Assembly: GCA_902595515.1 (NCBI GenBank)
Contig: CACJQK010000002.1
Span: 62,001-126,000 of the forward strand
Reading direction: 5' to 3'
Source: an uncultured SAR116 cluster alpha proteobacterium
Lineage (GTDB): Bacteria; Pseudomonadota; Alphaproteobacteria; Puniceispirillales; Marisalimonadaceae
DNA length: 64,000 bases
Shown here: piece after piece, positions 54,681-62,421 of the stretch
How positions within the stretch are numbered: the stretch's first letter is position 1
Layout of the letters: each line of letters opens with the position of its first letter
The notes under the pieces: generated by a model
The model's input: the letters and a program-made list of their open reading frames with translations, nothing else
The model's database searches: none
Told to the model about the DNA's origin: nothing
Program-made: the position numbers and the translations under genes

Positions 54681-55685
54681 ATGAGTGTAGAATTACTTAA
54701 TTTTATTGAAACAGTTTTGAATGGATTAATGTCGGGAGTGATGTATTCACTCGTAGCTCTTGGATTTGTTTTAATTTTTAAAGCATCTGGAGTTTTTAAC
54801 TTTGCCCAAGGCGTTTTTGCCCTCTTTGCTGCACTAACTCTAGTTGGTTATCAAACAGGTCAAGTTCCTTTCGCGCATCTAATAAATGAACTGTTTGGAA
54901 CGAATTATCATAATTGGTATGCCTCGATGCCAAATTTTCTTGCTATATTATTAACGATGGTAACCATGATTGCTCTTGCATGGATAATAGAACGACTGGT
55001 TCTAAAACACCTTGTTAATCAAGATCCCATAATCTTATTTATGGCTACTATTGGTTTGGCTTTTGCACTCGAAGGCGTTGGTGATTTAATGTGGGGATCA
55101 GATGTTAAGGTATTAGACGTTGGTATTCCTAGTGGAGGATCTGTCTGGCTAGAAGAAGCGACAATTGGGCTCGCCGCCGAAGGTAGTGATTATTACGGAA
55201 TGTATGTGGATGTCTTAAATATTTGGGCAACAGTAATTGCTGTGATTTTAGTTGTATCCTTGGCTCTTTTTTCACAGTATACAAAAACAGGTAGAGCATT
55301 AAGAGCTGTTGCTGATGATCATCAAGCTGCACTTTCCGTTGGAATTTCACTAAGAAGTATTTGGATACTTGTTTGGGCTATCTCTGGTTTTATTGCAATG
55401 GTAGCTGGAATTATGTGGGGAACTGAGTCAGGTGTTCAATTTTCTTTATCATTAATTGCATTGAAAGCATTACCTGTTCTCATACTAGGAGGATTTACTT
55501 CTATACCTGGAGCAATAATTGGAGGACTTCTTATAGGTGTGGGTGAAAAATTGGCTGAAATTTATATAGGTGGTTATTTCGAAACAGGTGCGCTTGAAAA
55601 TTGGTTTGCCTATGTGATGGCTTTAGTCTTTTTATTATTTCGTCCACAAGGTTTATTTGGCGATAAGATTATCGAGAGGGTTTAA
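54681..55685 (+). CDS. livH: Branched-chain amino acid-type ABC transporter permease (LivH), importer 2
   Basis: 334-residue inner-membrane permease. GVMYSLVALGFVLIFKASGVFNFAQGVFALFAAL near residue 17 is the LivH signature. A 35-residue extra loop rich in acidic residues and Gly (around 150-175, SDVKVLDVGIPSGG) faces outward between spans. RAVADDHQAALSVGISLRSIW near 210 is the ATPase-coupling loop, then GGFTSIPGAIIGGLLIGVGE. It starts 15 bases after livG and ends 5 bases before livM. Confidence 0.93.
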   Translation: MSVELLNFIETVLNGLMSGVMYSLVALGFVLIFKASGVFNFAQGVFALFAALTLVGYQTGQVPFAHLINELFGTNYHNWYASMPNFLAILLTMVTMIALAWIIERLVLKHLVNQDPIILFMATIGLAFALEGVGDLMWGSDVKVLDVGIPSGGSVWLEEATIGLAAEGSDYYGMYVDVLNIWATVIAVILVVSLALFSQYTKTGRALRAVADDHQAALSVGISLRSIWILVWAISGFIAMVAGIMWGTESGVQFSLSLIALKALPVLILGGFTSIPGAIIGGLLIGVGEKLAEIYIGGYFETGALENWFAYVMALVFLLFRPQGLFGDKIIERV

Positions 55686-55690
55686 ATTTA

Positions 55691-56770
55691 ATGATTTACA
55701 AAGAAACTGGTCAATACAAATCTTCATATAAATCAGACCATGCAATTTTTCCACTTTTACAGGATAAAATAGCATTTAGTACACTAATGTTCATAGCTTT
55801 TTTAATAATACCATTTGTAATTAATAGTTACTGGGAAAAAGCTATCTTAGTTCCATTTTTGATATTTTCATTAGCTGCAATTGGATTAAATATTTTAACT
55901 GGATATTGTGGTCAAGTGTCACTGGGAACAGGCGGATTTATGGCTGTTGGGGCTTTCTCGACATATAAGATTATGACCTATTTCCCAGATATGAATATTA
56001 TGATTATTATCCTTATCTCAGGATTGATTACTGCTGCTGTTGGTATTATTTTTGGTCTGCCATCTTTAAGGATTAAAGGTTTTTATTTAGCCGTTGCTAC
56101 TCTAGCCTCTCAATTTTTTCTAGTTTGGCTTTTTAATAAAGTGCCATGGTTTTATAACTACTCTGATACTGGACAAATTACTGTTTCAGAAAGGACGATG
56201 TTTGGTATTCCCGTTACTGGAGCGGAGGCCCCTTCATACGCAACTTATTTGTTCTGTTTAGTACTAGTAGTAACATTAAGTTTTGCAGCCAAAAATTTAA
56301 TAAGAAGCAAAATGGGTCGCTCTTGGATGGCTATCCGAGATATGGATATTGCTGCAGAAATTATTGGTGTGCCACCTCTTAAGACAAAATTATCAGCATT
56401 TGCAATAAGCTCATTCTACATTGGGGTTGCTGGGGCATTGTATTTTGCTGTCTTTTTAGGTGCTATTGAAGTTACAGAATCATTTGATATTATGACTATC
56501 TCGTTTCCAGTTTTATTTATGATTATTATTGGAGGACTAGGTTCAATGTTAGGTTCTTTTCTAGGGGCTGCGTTTGTTGTCACCTTACCAATAGGTCTAA
56601 AATTTCTTATGGTTGATATAGTTGGTTTATCAGCTGTTACAGCTAAACATTTTGAAATAACAATCTGGGGGTTGTTAATGATAGTTTTTTTAATTGTGGA
56701 GCCACATGGCCTTGCAAGACTTTGGTCCATCGCAAAAGAAAAGTTAAGACGATGGCCTTTCCCCTACTAA
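55691..56770 (+). CDS. livM: Branched-chain amino acid-type ABC transporter permease (LivM), importer 2
   Basis: 359-residue permease with about ten hydrophobic spans after a 30-residue polar N-terminus. LNILTGYCGQVSLGTGGFMAVGAF near residue 66, LRIKGFYLAVATLA near 122, AIRDMDIAAEIIGVPPLKTKLSAFAISS near 212 and GGLGSMLGSFLGAAF near 282. Its stop codon lies inside a 9-bp stem-loop (56764-56784) just before the binding-protein gene. Confidence 0.93.
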   Translation: MIYKETGQYKSSYKSDHAIFPLLQDKIAFSTLMFIAFLIIPFVINSYWEKAILVPFLIFSLAAIGLNILTGYCGQVSLGTGGFMAVGAFSTYKIMTYFPDMNIMIIILISGLITAAVGIIFGLPSLRIKGFYLAVATLASQFFLVWLFNKVPWFYNYSDTGQITVSERTMFGIPVTGAEAPSYATYLFCLVLVVTLSFAAKNLIRSKMGRSWMAIRDMDIAAEIIGVPPLKTKLSAFAISSFYIGVAGALYFAVFLGAIEVTESFDIMTISFPVLFMIIIGGLGSMLGSFLGAAFVVTLPIGLKFLMVDIVGLSAVTAKHFEITIWGLLMIVFLIVEPHGLARLWSIAKEKLRRWPFPY

Positions 56771-56784
56771 ATTTGATTTAGTAG
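56764..56784 (+). other. Stem-loop spanning the livM stop, before the importer-2 binding protein
   Basis: CTACTAAAT (56764-56772) and ATTTAGTAG (56776-56784) form a perfect 9-bp stem with a TTG loop, followed by AT-rich sequence with T runs up to 56801. It overlaps the livM stop codon. With the stem-loop at 58123-58146 it brackets the binding-protein gene. May act as a weak terminator or as a 5' stabiliser. Confidence 0.6.
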
Positions 56785-56817
56785 ATAATTTTAATTTTTT
56801 CTCTAAGGGAGGAACTA

Positions 56818-58113
56818 ATGAGAATAAAACAACTTTTAATAGGAATGACAGCGTCTGTTATTGCTGTTTCTAGTTATGTAGAAATGGCGATCGCGGATCT
56901 CAAATTTCCTATGTTGGTATACCGAACAGGAGCTTATGCACCTAATGGTATTCCTAACGCCGACGGATTTGTAGATTATTACAAAATGATCAATGCCAGA
57001 GATGGTGGAATTGGTGGTGAGAAAATTTTACACCCAGAATGTGAGACAGGATACAAGACACAAGTTGGTGTTGAGTGTTACGAAAAAAACAAAAAAGATG
57101 CGATGGTATTCCAGCCAATGTCTACTGGTATTACTTACCAGTTAATTCCTAAAGCTACAGCTGATGGAGTAACAGTTTACTCAACTGGTTATGGAAGAAC
57201 GTCTGCAGCTAACGGTAAAGTTTTTAAATGGATATTTAATGCACCTGTTACTTACTGGGATGGTGCTTCAATAGCTGTTAGACACATACTTAAAAATAAT
57301 TTAGGTAATATTAGGGGTAAGAAAATTGCACTTGTATACCATAATTCAGCATATGGAAAAGAGCCAATTAGAACTCTAGAAACACTTAGTAAAAAACATG
57401 GTTTTAAATTGATGCTATTACCTGTTGATCATCCAGGACAAGAGCAAAAAGCTACTTGGTTAAAAATACGTAAAGCTAGACCTGACAATGTTCTAATGTG
57501 GGGCTGGGGAGTTATGAACCAAGTTGCGATTAAATCTGCAGCATCTATCAAATTTCCTATGGATAAATTTATTGGAATTTGGTGGTCTGGTTCTGAAAAT
57601 GACGTTTTACCAGCAGGTAAAGGCGCAGATGGTTATAAGTCTCTGACTTTTAATGCTCCAGGTACTGACTATCAAGTTCATGCAGACATTAAGAAATATG
57701 TTCATGATAAAGGTCAAGCTTCTGGTGATGGATCTCACTTTGGAACAGTGCTTTATAACAGAGGTTTGTTCCAGGCAATGGTTCAGGTAGAAGCAGCCAC
57801 AGTTGCACAAAAAATTCATGGCACATCAAAAATCACTCCAGCTATGTATAGAGATGGAATGGAAAATGTGAATTTAAGTGCAAAGAGACTAGAAGAGCTG
57901 GGTTTCAAAGACTTTGCTCCTCCGTTCAAAAATTCATGTGAAAATCACGGTGGTAGTGGACTTGCTGCTGTACAACAGTGGGACGCTAACGCTAAAAAAT
58001 GGAACATGATTACTGAGTATATGTATGGAGATTCTGATGTGGTGCAAAAGTTAATCGCTGAAGATTCTTCAAAATATGCTGCTGAGCAAAAAATTGCTGA
58101 GCGTTGTAACTAA
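56818..58113 (+). CDS. Periplasmic substrate-binding protein of HAAT importer 2
   Basis: 431 residues, larger than leucine-binding LivK. Signal peptide about 1-26 (ending EMAIA). Mature part: YRTGAYAPNGIPNADGFVDYYKMIN, GGEKILHPECETGYKTQVGVECYEK (with cysteines near 72 and 81), IWWSGSENDVLPAG near 260, CENHGGSGLAAVQQW near 378, and a C-terminal cysteine in IAERCN. Paired cysteines suggest a disulfide. Strong GGGAGG ribosome-binding site. Ligand unknown; the surrounding CoA ligases imply a carboxylic acid. Stem-loops flank the gene. Confidence 0.88.
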   Translation: MRIKQLLIGMTASVIAVSSYVEMAIADLKFPMLVYRTGAYAPNGIPNADGFVDYYKMINARDGGIGGEKILHPECETGYKTQVGVECYEKNKKDAMVFQPMSTGITYQLIPKATADGVTVYSTGYGRTSAANGKVFKWIFNAPVTYWDGASIAVRHILKNNLGNIRGKKIALVYHNSAYGKEPIRTLETLSKKHGFKLMLLPVDHPGQEQKATWLKIRKARPDNVLMWGWGVMNQVAIKSAASIKFPMDKFIGIWWSGSENDVLPAGKGADGYKSLTFNAPGTDYQVHADIKKYVHDKGQASGDGSHFGTVLYNRGLFQAMVQVEAATVAQKIHGTSKITPAMYRDGMENVNLSAKRLEELGFKDFAPPFKNSCENHGGSGLAAVQQWDANAKKWNMITEYMYGDSDVVQKLIAEDSSKYAAEQKIAERCN

Positions 58114-58122
58114 AAAAAATTT

Positions 58123-58150
58123 GAGAGCCTATTAATTTAGGCTCTCTTTT
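58123..58150 (+). terminator. Stem-loop/terminator after the importer-2 binding protein
   Basis: GAGAGCCTA (58123-58131) and TAGGCTCTC (58138-58146) form a perfect 9-bp stem with a 6-base loop, followed by TTTT. It lies 9 bases after the stop codon and 18 before the next start, so partial termination would lower livF and downstream expression relative to the binding protein. Confidence 0.8.
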
Positions 58151-58167
58151 ACCCATAGGAATGTAAA

Positions 58168-59007
58168 ATGGATGACATAAAAGTTAGTAAAAATAAAAAG
58201 CCACAAACTTCTGAAGATGTTTTAATTGTAAATAATATAGAAGTTGTTTACAGCCATGTTATCCTTGTATTAAAAGGCGTAAGCTTAAAAGTTAAAAAAG
58301 GTGGTATCACAGCCTTACTTGGCGGAAATGGGGCTGGGAAAAGTACTACATTAAAATCAATTTCAAATTTACTTGCATCAGAAAGGGGAGAGGTCACTAA
58401 AGGTTCTGTTACTTATAGTAACGAATATATACACGATCTTGACCCATCTCAATTAGTTAAGAAAGGTGTAATCCAAGTAATGGAAGGAAGACACTGCTTC
58501 GAACATTTAACTGTTGAAGAAAATCTACTGACAGGGGCCTACACTAGAACTAATAATAAAGAAGTGAAAGAAGACTTAGAAAGAGTTTACGGATATTTTC
58601 CTAGACTTCGTGACAGAAGAACATCACTAGCTGGTTACACCTCAGGTGGTGAACAACAAATGATTGCAATTGGAAGAGCTCTAATGGCTCATCCAACTAT
58701 GATTTTACTTGATGAACCTTCCATGGGCCTTGCTCCTCAGTTAGTTAAACAAATATTTGAAATAGTTGCTGAAATAAATAGGAAAGAAGGAGTAACAATT
58801 CTATTAGCAGAACAGAATACTAATATGGCACTTCAATATGCAGAATATGCATATATTCTTGAAAATGGCCGAGTAGTTATGGAAGGTACAGCTGAGTCAA
58901 TGAGAGACAATGAGGATGTAAAAGAATTCTATCTTGGAATTTCAGGTGAAGGAAGACAGTCTTTTAAAGATGTAAAACAATATCGCAGACGTAAAAGATG
59001 GTTATAA
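58168..59007 (+). CDS. livF: Branched-chain amino acid-type ABC transporter ATPase (LivF), importer 2
   Basis: 279 residues; an extra N-terminal 15 and C-terminal 25 residues compared with ordinary LivF. Walker A GGNGAGKSTTLKSISN near 51, VMEGRHCFEHLTVEENLL near 105, signature YTSGGEQQMIAIGRALM near 155 (TSGGE for LSGGE), Walker B ILLDEPSMGLAPQL near 180, and AEQNTNMALQYAEYAYILENG near 212. The basic tail KDVKQYRRRKRWL is typical of this ligase-linked Liv family. It follows the terminator-like hairpin and is 7 bases before the PaaK-like gene. Confidence 0.92.
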   Translation: MDDIKVSKNKKPQTSEDVLIVNNIEVVYSHVILVLKGVSLKVKKGGITALLGGNGAGKSTTLKSISNLLASERGEVTKGSVTYSNEYIHDLDPSQLVKKGVIQVMEGRHCFEHLTVEENLLTGAYTRTNNKEVKEDLERVYGYFPRLRDRRTSLAGYTSGGEQQMIAIGRALMAHPTMILLDEPSMGLAPQLVKQIFEIVAEINRKEGVTILLAEQNTNMALQYAEYAYILENGRVVMEGTAESMRDNEDVKEFYLGISGEGRQSFKDVKQYRRRKRWL

Positions 59008-59014
59008 TATTTAA

Positions 59015-60259
59015 ATGATTAAAAATAAATTTTTTGATGATCTAGAAACACGTTCAGTTGATGAAAGAAATAATGATCATTTAGAAAAATTAAATTACCT
59101 AATTAAAACAGCTAAGAATAATAAAAATCAATCATTAAGATTTGATAATACTCTTGAGACTTTAGAAGATTTAGCCTCAATACCTTTGTTAAGAAAATCG
59201 GAATTAATTCAAAAACAATCTGATTATCCACCTTTTGCACAATTAAATGTTTCTGAAATTAAGGATTTTGCGCATATATATAGATCTCCAGGTCCAATAT
59301 ATGATCTGGATGGTCACTCAAAAGATTGGTGGAGGTTTTCTAGAGCATTGCATGCTGCTGGTTTTTGTTATGGAGATATTGTACAAAACTGTTTTTCTTA
59401 TCATTTTACTCCTGCTGGGGCTATGTTTGAAGAAGCAACAAAAATCCTAAAATGCACAGTTTTTCCAGCTGGTGGAGAAAATACGGATTTACAAGTCGAA
59501 GTAATGAAAGATATTGGTACAACTGCATATGTAGGTGTTCCAGATTTTTTGAAAATCATTTTAGAAAAAGCTGACGAAAAAAAAATATCACTTTCAAAAT
59601 TGACAAAAGCTATGGTAACTGGAGGTCCACTTTTCCCTACTGTTGCTCAAAATTTTAAAGAAAGAAATATTAATGTAAGACAATGCTATGGAACTGCTGA
59701 TTTAGGACTTGTTGCTTATGAAGCAGCAGCAAATGACGGAATGGTTGTAGATGAAAATGTGATTTTAGAGATCGTTAAGCCGGGCACTGGGAAACCCTTA
59801 AATGACGGTGAAGTAGGAGAAGTTGTCGTAACTGTTTTAAATAATTATGAGTTACCTATAATCAGATTTGCAACAGGTGATCTTTCAGCAATTTTAGAAG
59901 GAAATAGTTCAACTGGAAGAACTAATAAAAGAATAAAAGGTTGGATGGGTAGAGCAGACCAAACAACAAAAGTTAGAGGGATGTTTGTTCAACCATCGCA
60001 AGTTAATAAAATTTTAGAAAATCTAAAGATAAATGGCTCTGCCAGATTGATAGTTAGTAGATCAAATGATAAGGATGAATTACTTTTGAAAGTCGAGACT
60101 GAGGTTACAGATACAGATCAGATACAATCTTTGCAACAAAAGATATCTGACGAAATTAAAAATGTTATAAATTTAAGAGGCAATGCTAAAATAGTCCCCA
60201 TAAAAAGTTTACCAAACGACGGTAAAGTGATAGATGATATACGTGATTTTGGAGAGTAA
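59015..60259 (+). CDS. Phenylacetate-CoA ligase-like protein (PaaK family)
   Basis: 414 residues, near PaaK length. The PaaK ATP loop SSGTTGxPT is missing: the corresponding segment reads YRSPGPIYDLDG (Arg90 onward). Later motifs remain: PAGGENTDLQVEVMKDIGTTAYVGVP near 155, MVTGGPLF near 202, QCYGTADLGLVAYE near 225 and ATGDLSA near 290, then GRADQTTKVRGMFVQPSQV near 313. Without the P-loop, ATP use may be altered or lost, so ligase activity is not assured; cluster homologues share this trait as far as I recall. Sits 7 bases after livF and 3 before an SDR. Confidence 0.82.
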   Translation: MIKNKFFDDLETRSVDERNNDHLEKLNYLIKTAKNNKNQSLRFDNTLETLEDLASIPLLRKSELIQKQSDYPPFAQLNVSEIKDFAHIYRSPGPIYDLDGHSKDWWRFSRALHAAGFCYGDIVQNCFSYHFTPAGAMFEEATKILKCTVFPAGGENTDLQVEVMKDIGTTAYVGVPDFLKIILEKADEKKISLSKLTKAMVTGGPLFPTVAQNFKERNINVRQCYGTADLGLVAYEAAANDGMVVDENVILEIVKPGTGKPLNDGEVGEVVVTVLNNYELPIIRFATGDLSAILEGNSSTGRTNKRIKGWMGRADQTTKVRGMFVQPSQVNKILENLKINGSARLIVSRSNDKDELLLKVETEVTDTDQIQSLQQKISDEIKNVINLRGNAKIVPIKSLPNDGKVIDDIRDFGE

Positions 60260-60262
60260 ATA

Positions 60263-61012
60263 ATGGAAATAGAAAATGTTAAAGCTGTTATTACAGGTGC
60301 AGGAAGTGGCCTTGGCGAAGGAACTGCAAGGTATCTAAAAAACAAAGGGGCAGAGGTACTCCTGATTGATTTAAATGCTGATGGTCTAAAGAAGGTAGCT
60401 GACGAAATAAATTGTAAATATGTTGTTGGAGATGTTTCTAACGAAGAAGAAATGAAAAATGCCATTAATGATTTTAATGAGATAAATTGCTTAGTAAATT
60501 GTGCAGGTATTGCAGTTGGGGCTAAAGTTGTATCTAGTAGAGGTATGCATGATTTAGGATTATTTGAAAAGGTTCTCAAAGTAAACTTAATTGGTAGCTT
60601 TAATATGCTCAGATTGTGCGCTAACAAAATGCAAGCCAATGAACCTGACAAAGAAGGTGAAAAAGGGGTTGTCATTAATACTGCTTCAGTGGCAGCTTAT
60701 GACGGTCAGGTAGGACAAGCGGCTTATTCTGCTTCAAAAGGTGGTATTGTTGGTATGACTTTACCTATTGCTCGTGAACTTGCATCAAATGGTATCAGGG
60801 TCAATACTATTGCACCAGGGTTGTTTGCCACTGCCATGCTTGCTGGAATGAGTGACGAAGTTCAAAAAAGCTTAATTGCTACTACAATCTTTCCTAAACG
60901 TCTAGGAACACCCTTGGAGTATGCGATGTTAGTAGAGAGCATTGTGACTAACGTATTACTTAATGGTGAAACTATTAGACTTGATGGTTCAGTTCGTTTA
61001 GCTCCTAGATAA
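60263..61012 (+). CDS. SDR-family 3-hydroxyacyl-CoA dehydrogenase (HSD10-like)
   Basis: 249 residues. TGAGSGLGEGTARYL near residue 11 is the NAD-binding loop; DLNADGLKK with Asp near 36 indicates NAD; NCAGIA near 82; VINTASVAAYDGQVGQAAYSASKGGIVGMTLPIARELA near 134 has the Ser-Tyr-Lys triad. IAPGLFATAMLAGM and LNGETIRLDGSVRLAPR are strongly like type 2 3-hydroxyacyl-CoA dehydrogenase, used in isoleucine and fatty-acid oxidation. Three-base gap from the PaaK-like gene. Substrate within the cluster unknown. Confidence 0.9.
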   Translation: MEIENVKAVITGAGSGLGEGTARYLKNKGAEVLLIDLNADGLKKVADEINCKYVVGDVSNEEEMKNAINDFNEINCLVNCAGIAVGAKVVSSRGMHDLGLFEKVLKVNLIGSFNMLRLCANKMQANEPDKEGEKGVVINTASVAAYDGQVGQAAYSASKGGIVGMTLPIARELASNGIRVNTIAPGLFATAMLAGMSDEVQKSLIATTIFPKRLGTPLEYAMLVESIVTNVLLNGETIRLDGSVRLAPR

Positions 61013-61033
61013 TATACATAGTGTACTTTCTTT

Positions 61034-61486
61034 ATGAAACTTAAGCCAAAATATTTTGAAGATTTTGAGGTAGGTTTAAATTTTGAATCTGAATCCACTC
61101 TAATAACAAAAGAAGAGATCATTGACTTTGCTTCAAAATACGACCCACAATCATTCCACTTAGATGAAGAAGCTGCTAAAAATGGTCCATTTGGTCAGTT
61201 AACATCAAGTGGATTTATGACACTAGGTAAATCATTTACACAAATTTTTAAAACTGGTGTTTATGATGGAACAAGTATGGGTGCTTGGGGAATTGACGAG
61301 CTCAGGTGGACTAAACCTGTGTATCCGGGTGATTTATTAAAAACAAAAATAGAAGTTCTAGAAGCAAGAAAATCAGCAAAAAACCCTAGAAGAGGTACTG
61401 CAAGATTAAAACATACTGTAACAAATCAAAATAATGAAATTGTTATGACATGGATATCCAACCAAATGCTTAGGACAAAATCTTAA
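61034..61486 (+). CDS. MaoC-like hydratase
   Basis: 150-residue single hot-dog domain. YFEDFEVGLNFESESTLITKEEIIDFASKYDPQSFHLDEEAAKNGPFGQLTSSG carries the Asp-x-x-x-x-His hydratase motif (D37, H42 approx.). LRWTKPVYPGDLLKTKIEVLEARKS near 86 is the typical second half. MaoC-like enzymes hydrate enoyl-CoA esters to (R)-3-hydroxyacyl-CoA. It begins 21 bases after the SDR and ends the plus-strand cluster, 2 bases from the convergent CBS gene. Confidence 0.88.
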   Translation: MKLKPKYFEDFEVGLNFESESTLITKEEIIDFASKYDPQSFHLDEEAAKNGPFGQLTSSGFMTLGKSFTQIFKTGVYDGTSMGAWGIDELRWTKPVYPGDLLKTKIEVLEARKSAKNPRRGTARLKHTVTNQNNEIVMTWISNQMLRTKS

Positions 61487-61488
61487 TT

Positions 61489-62022
61489 TTATAAAAAAGC
61501 TTTCATTGCTGCCACTAAGGCAACCCCATAAACAATCATAAATAATAGCAATGTATTAATAGAAAATCCTTTCATAAATGAAGCTTTAGCTAATTGAGAG
61601 GCTTGAAAAATTAAGTCTGGCCATGTGTAAGATACAAAATCACCTTGTGTAAAAATCACTTTAATTTTACCGTTAGCATCTACAACTGGCAATCTTCTGA
61701 ATCTGTCATTTGACATTATTCTTAACCAATCAAGAACATCATCATTTTCATTGGCTACTCTTGGGTTAGGGGTCATTATTTCTTCCAGTTTGGTAGTTTT
61801 AGGTGATTTGTTATTTTTCACTAACTTTTTTAAGATGTCTCTTTCTGTAACAATACCAACAACTTTTTGTTTATTATCTACAATTACAACTGATCCATAA
61901 TTTTTATCAGCCATGACGGTGATCGCATCAGACACTTTATCTTTTCCTAAGAATGTAATAGGTTGTGGTTTAGATTTAAATTCTGGCCTATCTATAAGAC
62001 GACCACCTTTGCGAGTTTCCAA
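61489..62022 (-). CDS. CBS-domain protein with C-terminal membrane anchor
   Basis: 177 residues. Two CBS repeats: about 18-75 (KVSDAITVMADKNYGSVVIVDNKQKVVGIVTERDIL) and 83-136 (MTPNPRVANENDDVLDWLRIMSNDRFRRLPVVD). The last 20 residues (LLLFMIVYGVALVAAMKAFL) form one hydrophobic span, placing the CBS pair at the inner membrane. The start is TTG (62020-62022) with GAGG six bases upstream; an ATG nearby hits a stop. CBS pairs sense adenosine nucleotides. Partner unknown; the membrane anchor on a stand-alone CBS protein is unusual but known. Confidence 0.8.
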   Translation of the reverse strand: METRKGGRLIDRPEFKSKPQPITFLGKDKVSDAITVMADKNYGSVVIVDNKQKVVGIVTERDILKKLVKNNKSPKTTKLEEIMTPNPRVANENDDVLDWLRIMSNDRFRRLPVVDANGKIKVIFTQGDFVSYTWPDLIFQASQLAKASFMKGFSINTLLLFMIVYGVALVAAMKAFL

Positions 62023-62109
62023 AATTTACCTCATTTAATTATTATGACTTGATATATATATAATCATTTTTGTTGAAACAAGCTATGAAGTCTTAATTCA
62101 AAATAAATT

Positions 62110-62415
62110 TTATATTTGATTAATATTTATCCAGCCTTCATATCCCTCATCCATGCTAAATACATTTTTGAAACCATGATGACTGAAAAAATTGGCAGCT
62201 GATTGGCTTGAGTTGCCATGATAACAGTAAATTAAAATTGTATCGTTCTTATCTTTTTTTTTAAGAAAGTTTTGAATATCTAAATCTTCAACATGAATGG
62301 CATTATCAATGTGTCCATTCTTGAACGAATTGTAATCTCTTATATCGATTAAGATTAGATCATCTTTTGATATAAGATCCTTTGCATCTTTAATTGATAT
62401 ACGATTGAAAGACAT
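62110..62415 (-). CDS. glpE: GlpE-like single-domain rhodanese
   Basis: 101 residues. ILIDIRDYNSFKNGHIDNAIHV near residue 20 and the active-site loop LIYCYHGNSSQSAANFF with Cys64, matching GlpE's catalytic Cys65 and its CYHGNSSQ signature. Thiosulfate:cyanide-type sulfurtransferase activity is expected in vitro; the physiological acceptor is unsettled in this family. Six bases separate it from the thiolase gene. Confidence 0.9.
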   Translation of the reverse strand: MSFNRISIKDAKDLISKDDLILIDIRDYNSFKNGHIDNAIHVEDLDIQNFLKKKDKNDTILIYCYHGNSSQSAANFFSHHGFKNVFSMDEGYEGWININQI

Positions 62416-62421
62416 TTTGTT

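Noticed and set aside
60118-60675. 185-codon minus-strand open frame opposite the PaaK-like and SDR genes
   Set aside because: It lies wholly across two strongly supported plus-strand genes, and its translation looks like an antisense product with no known motif.
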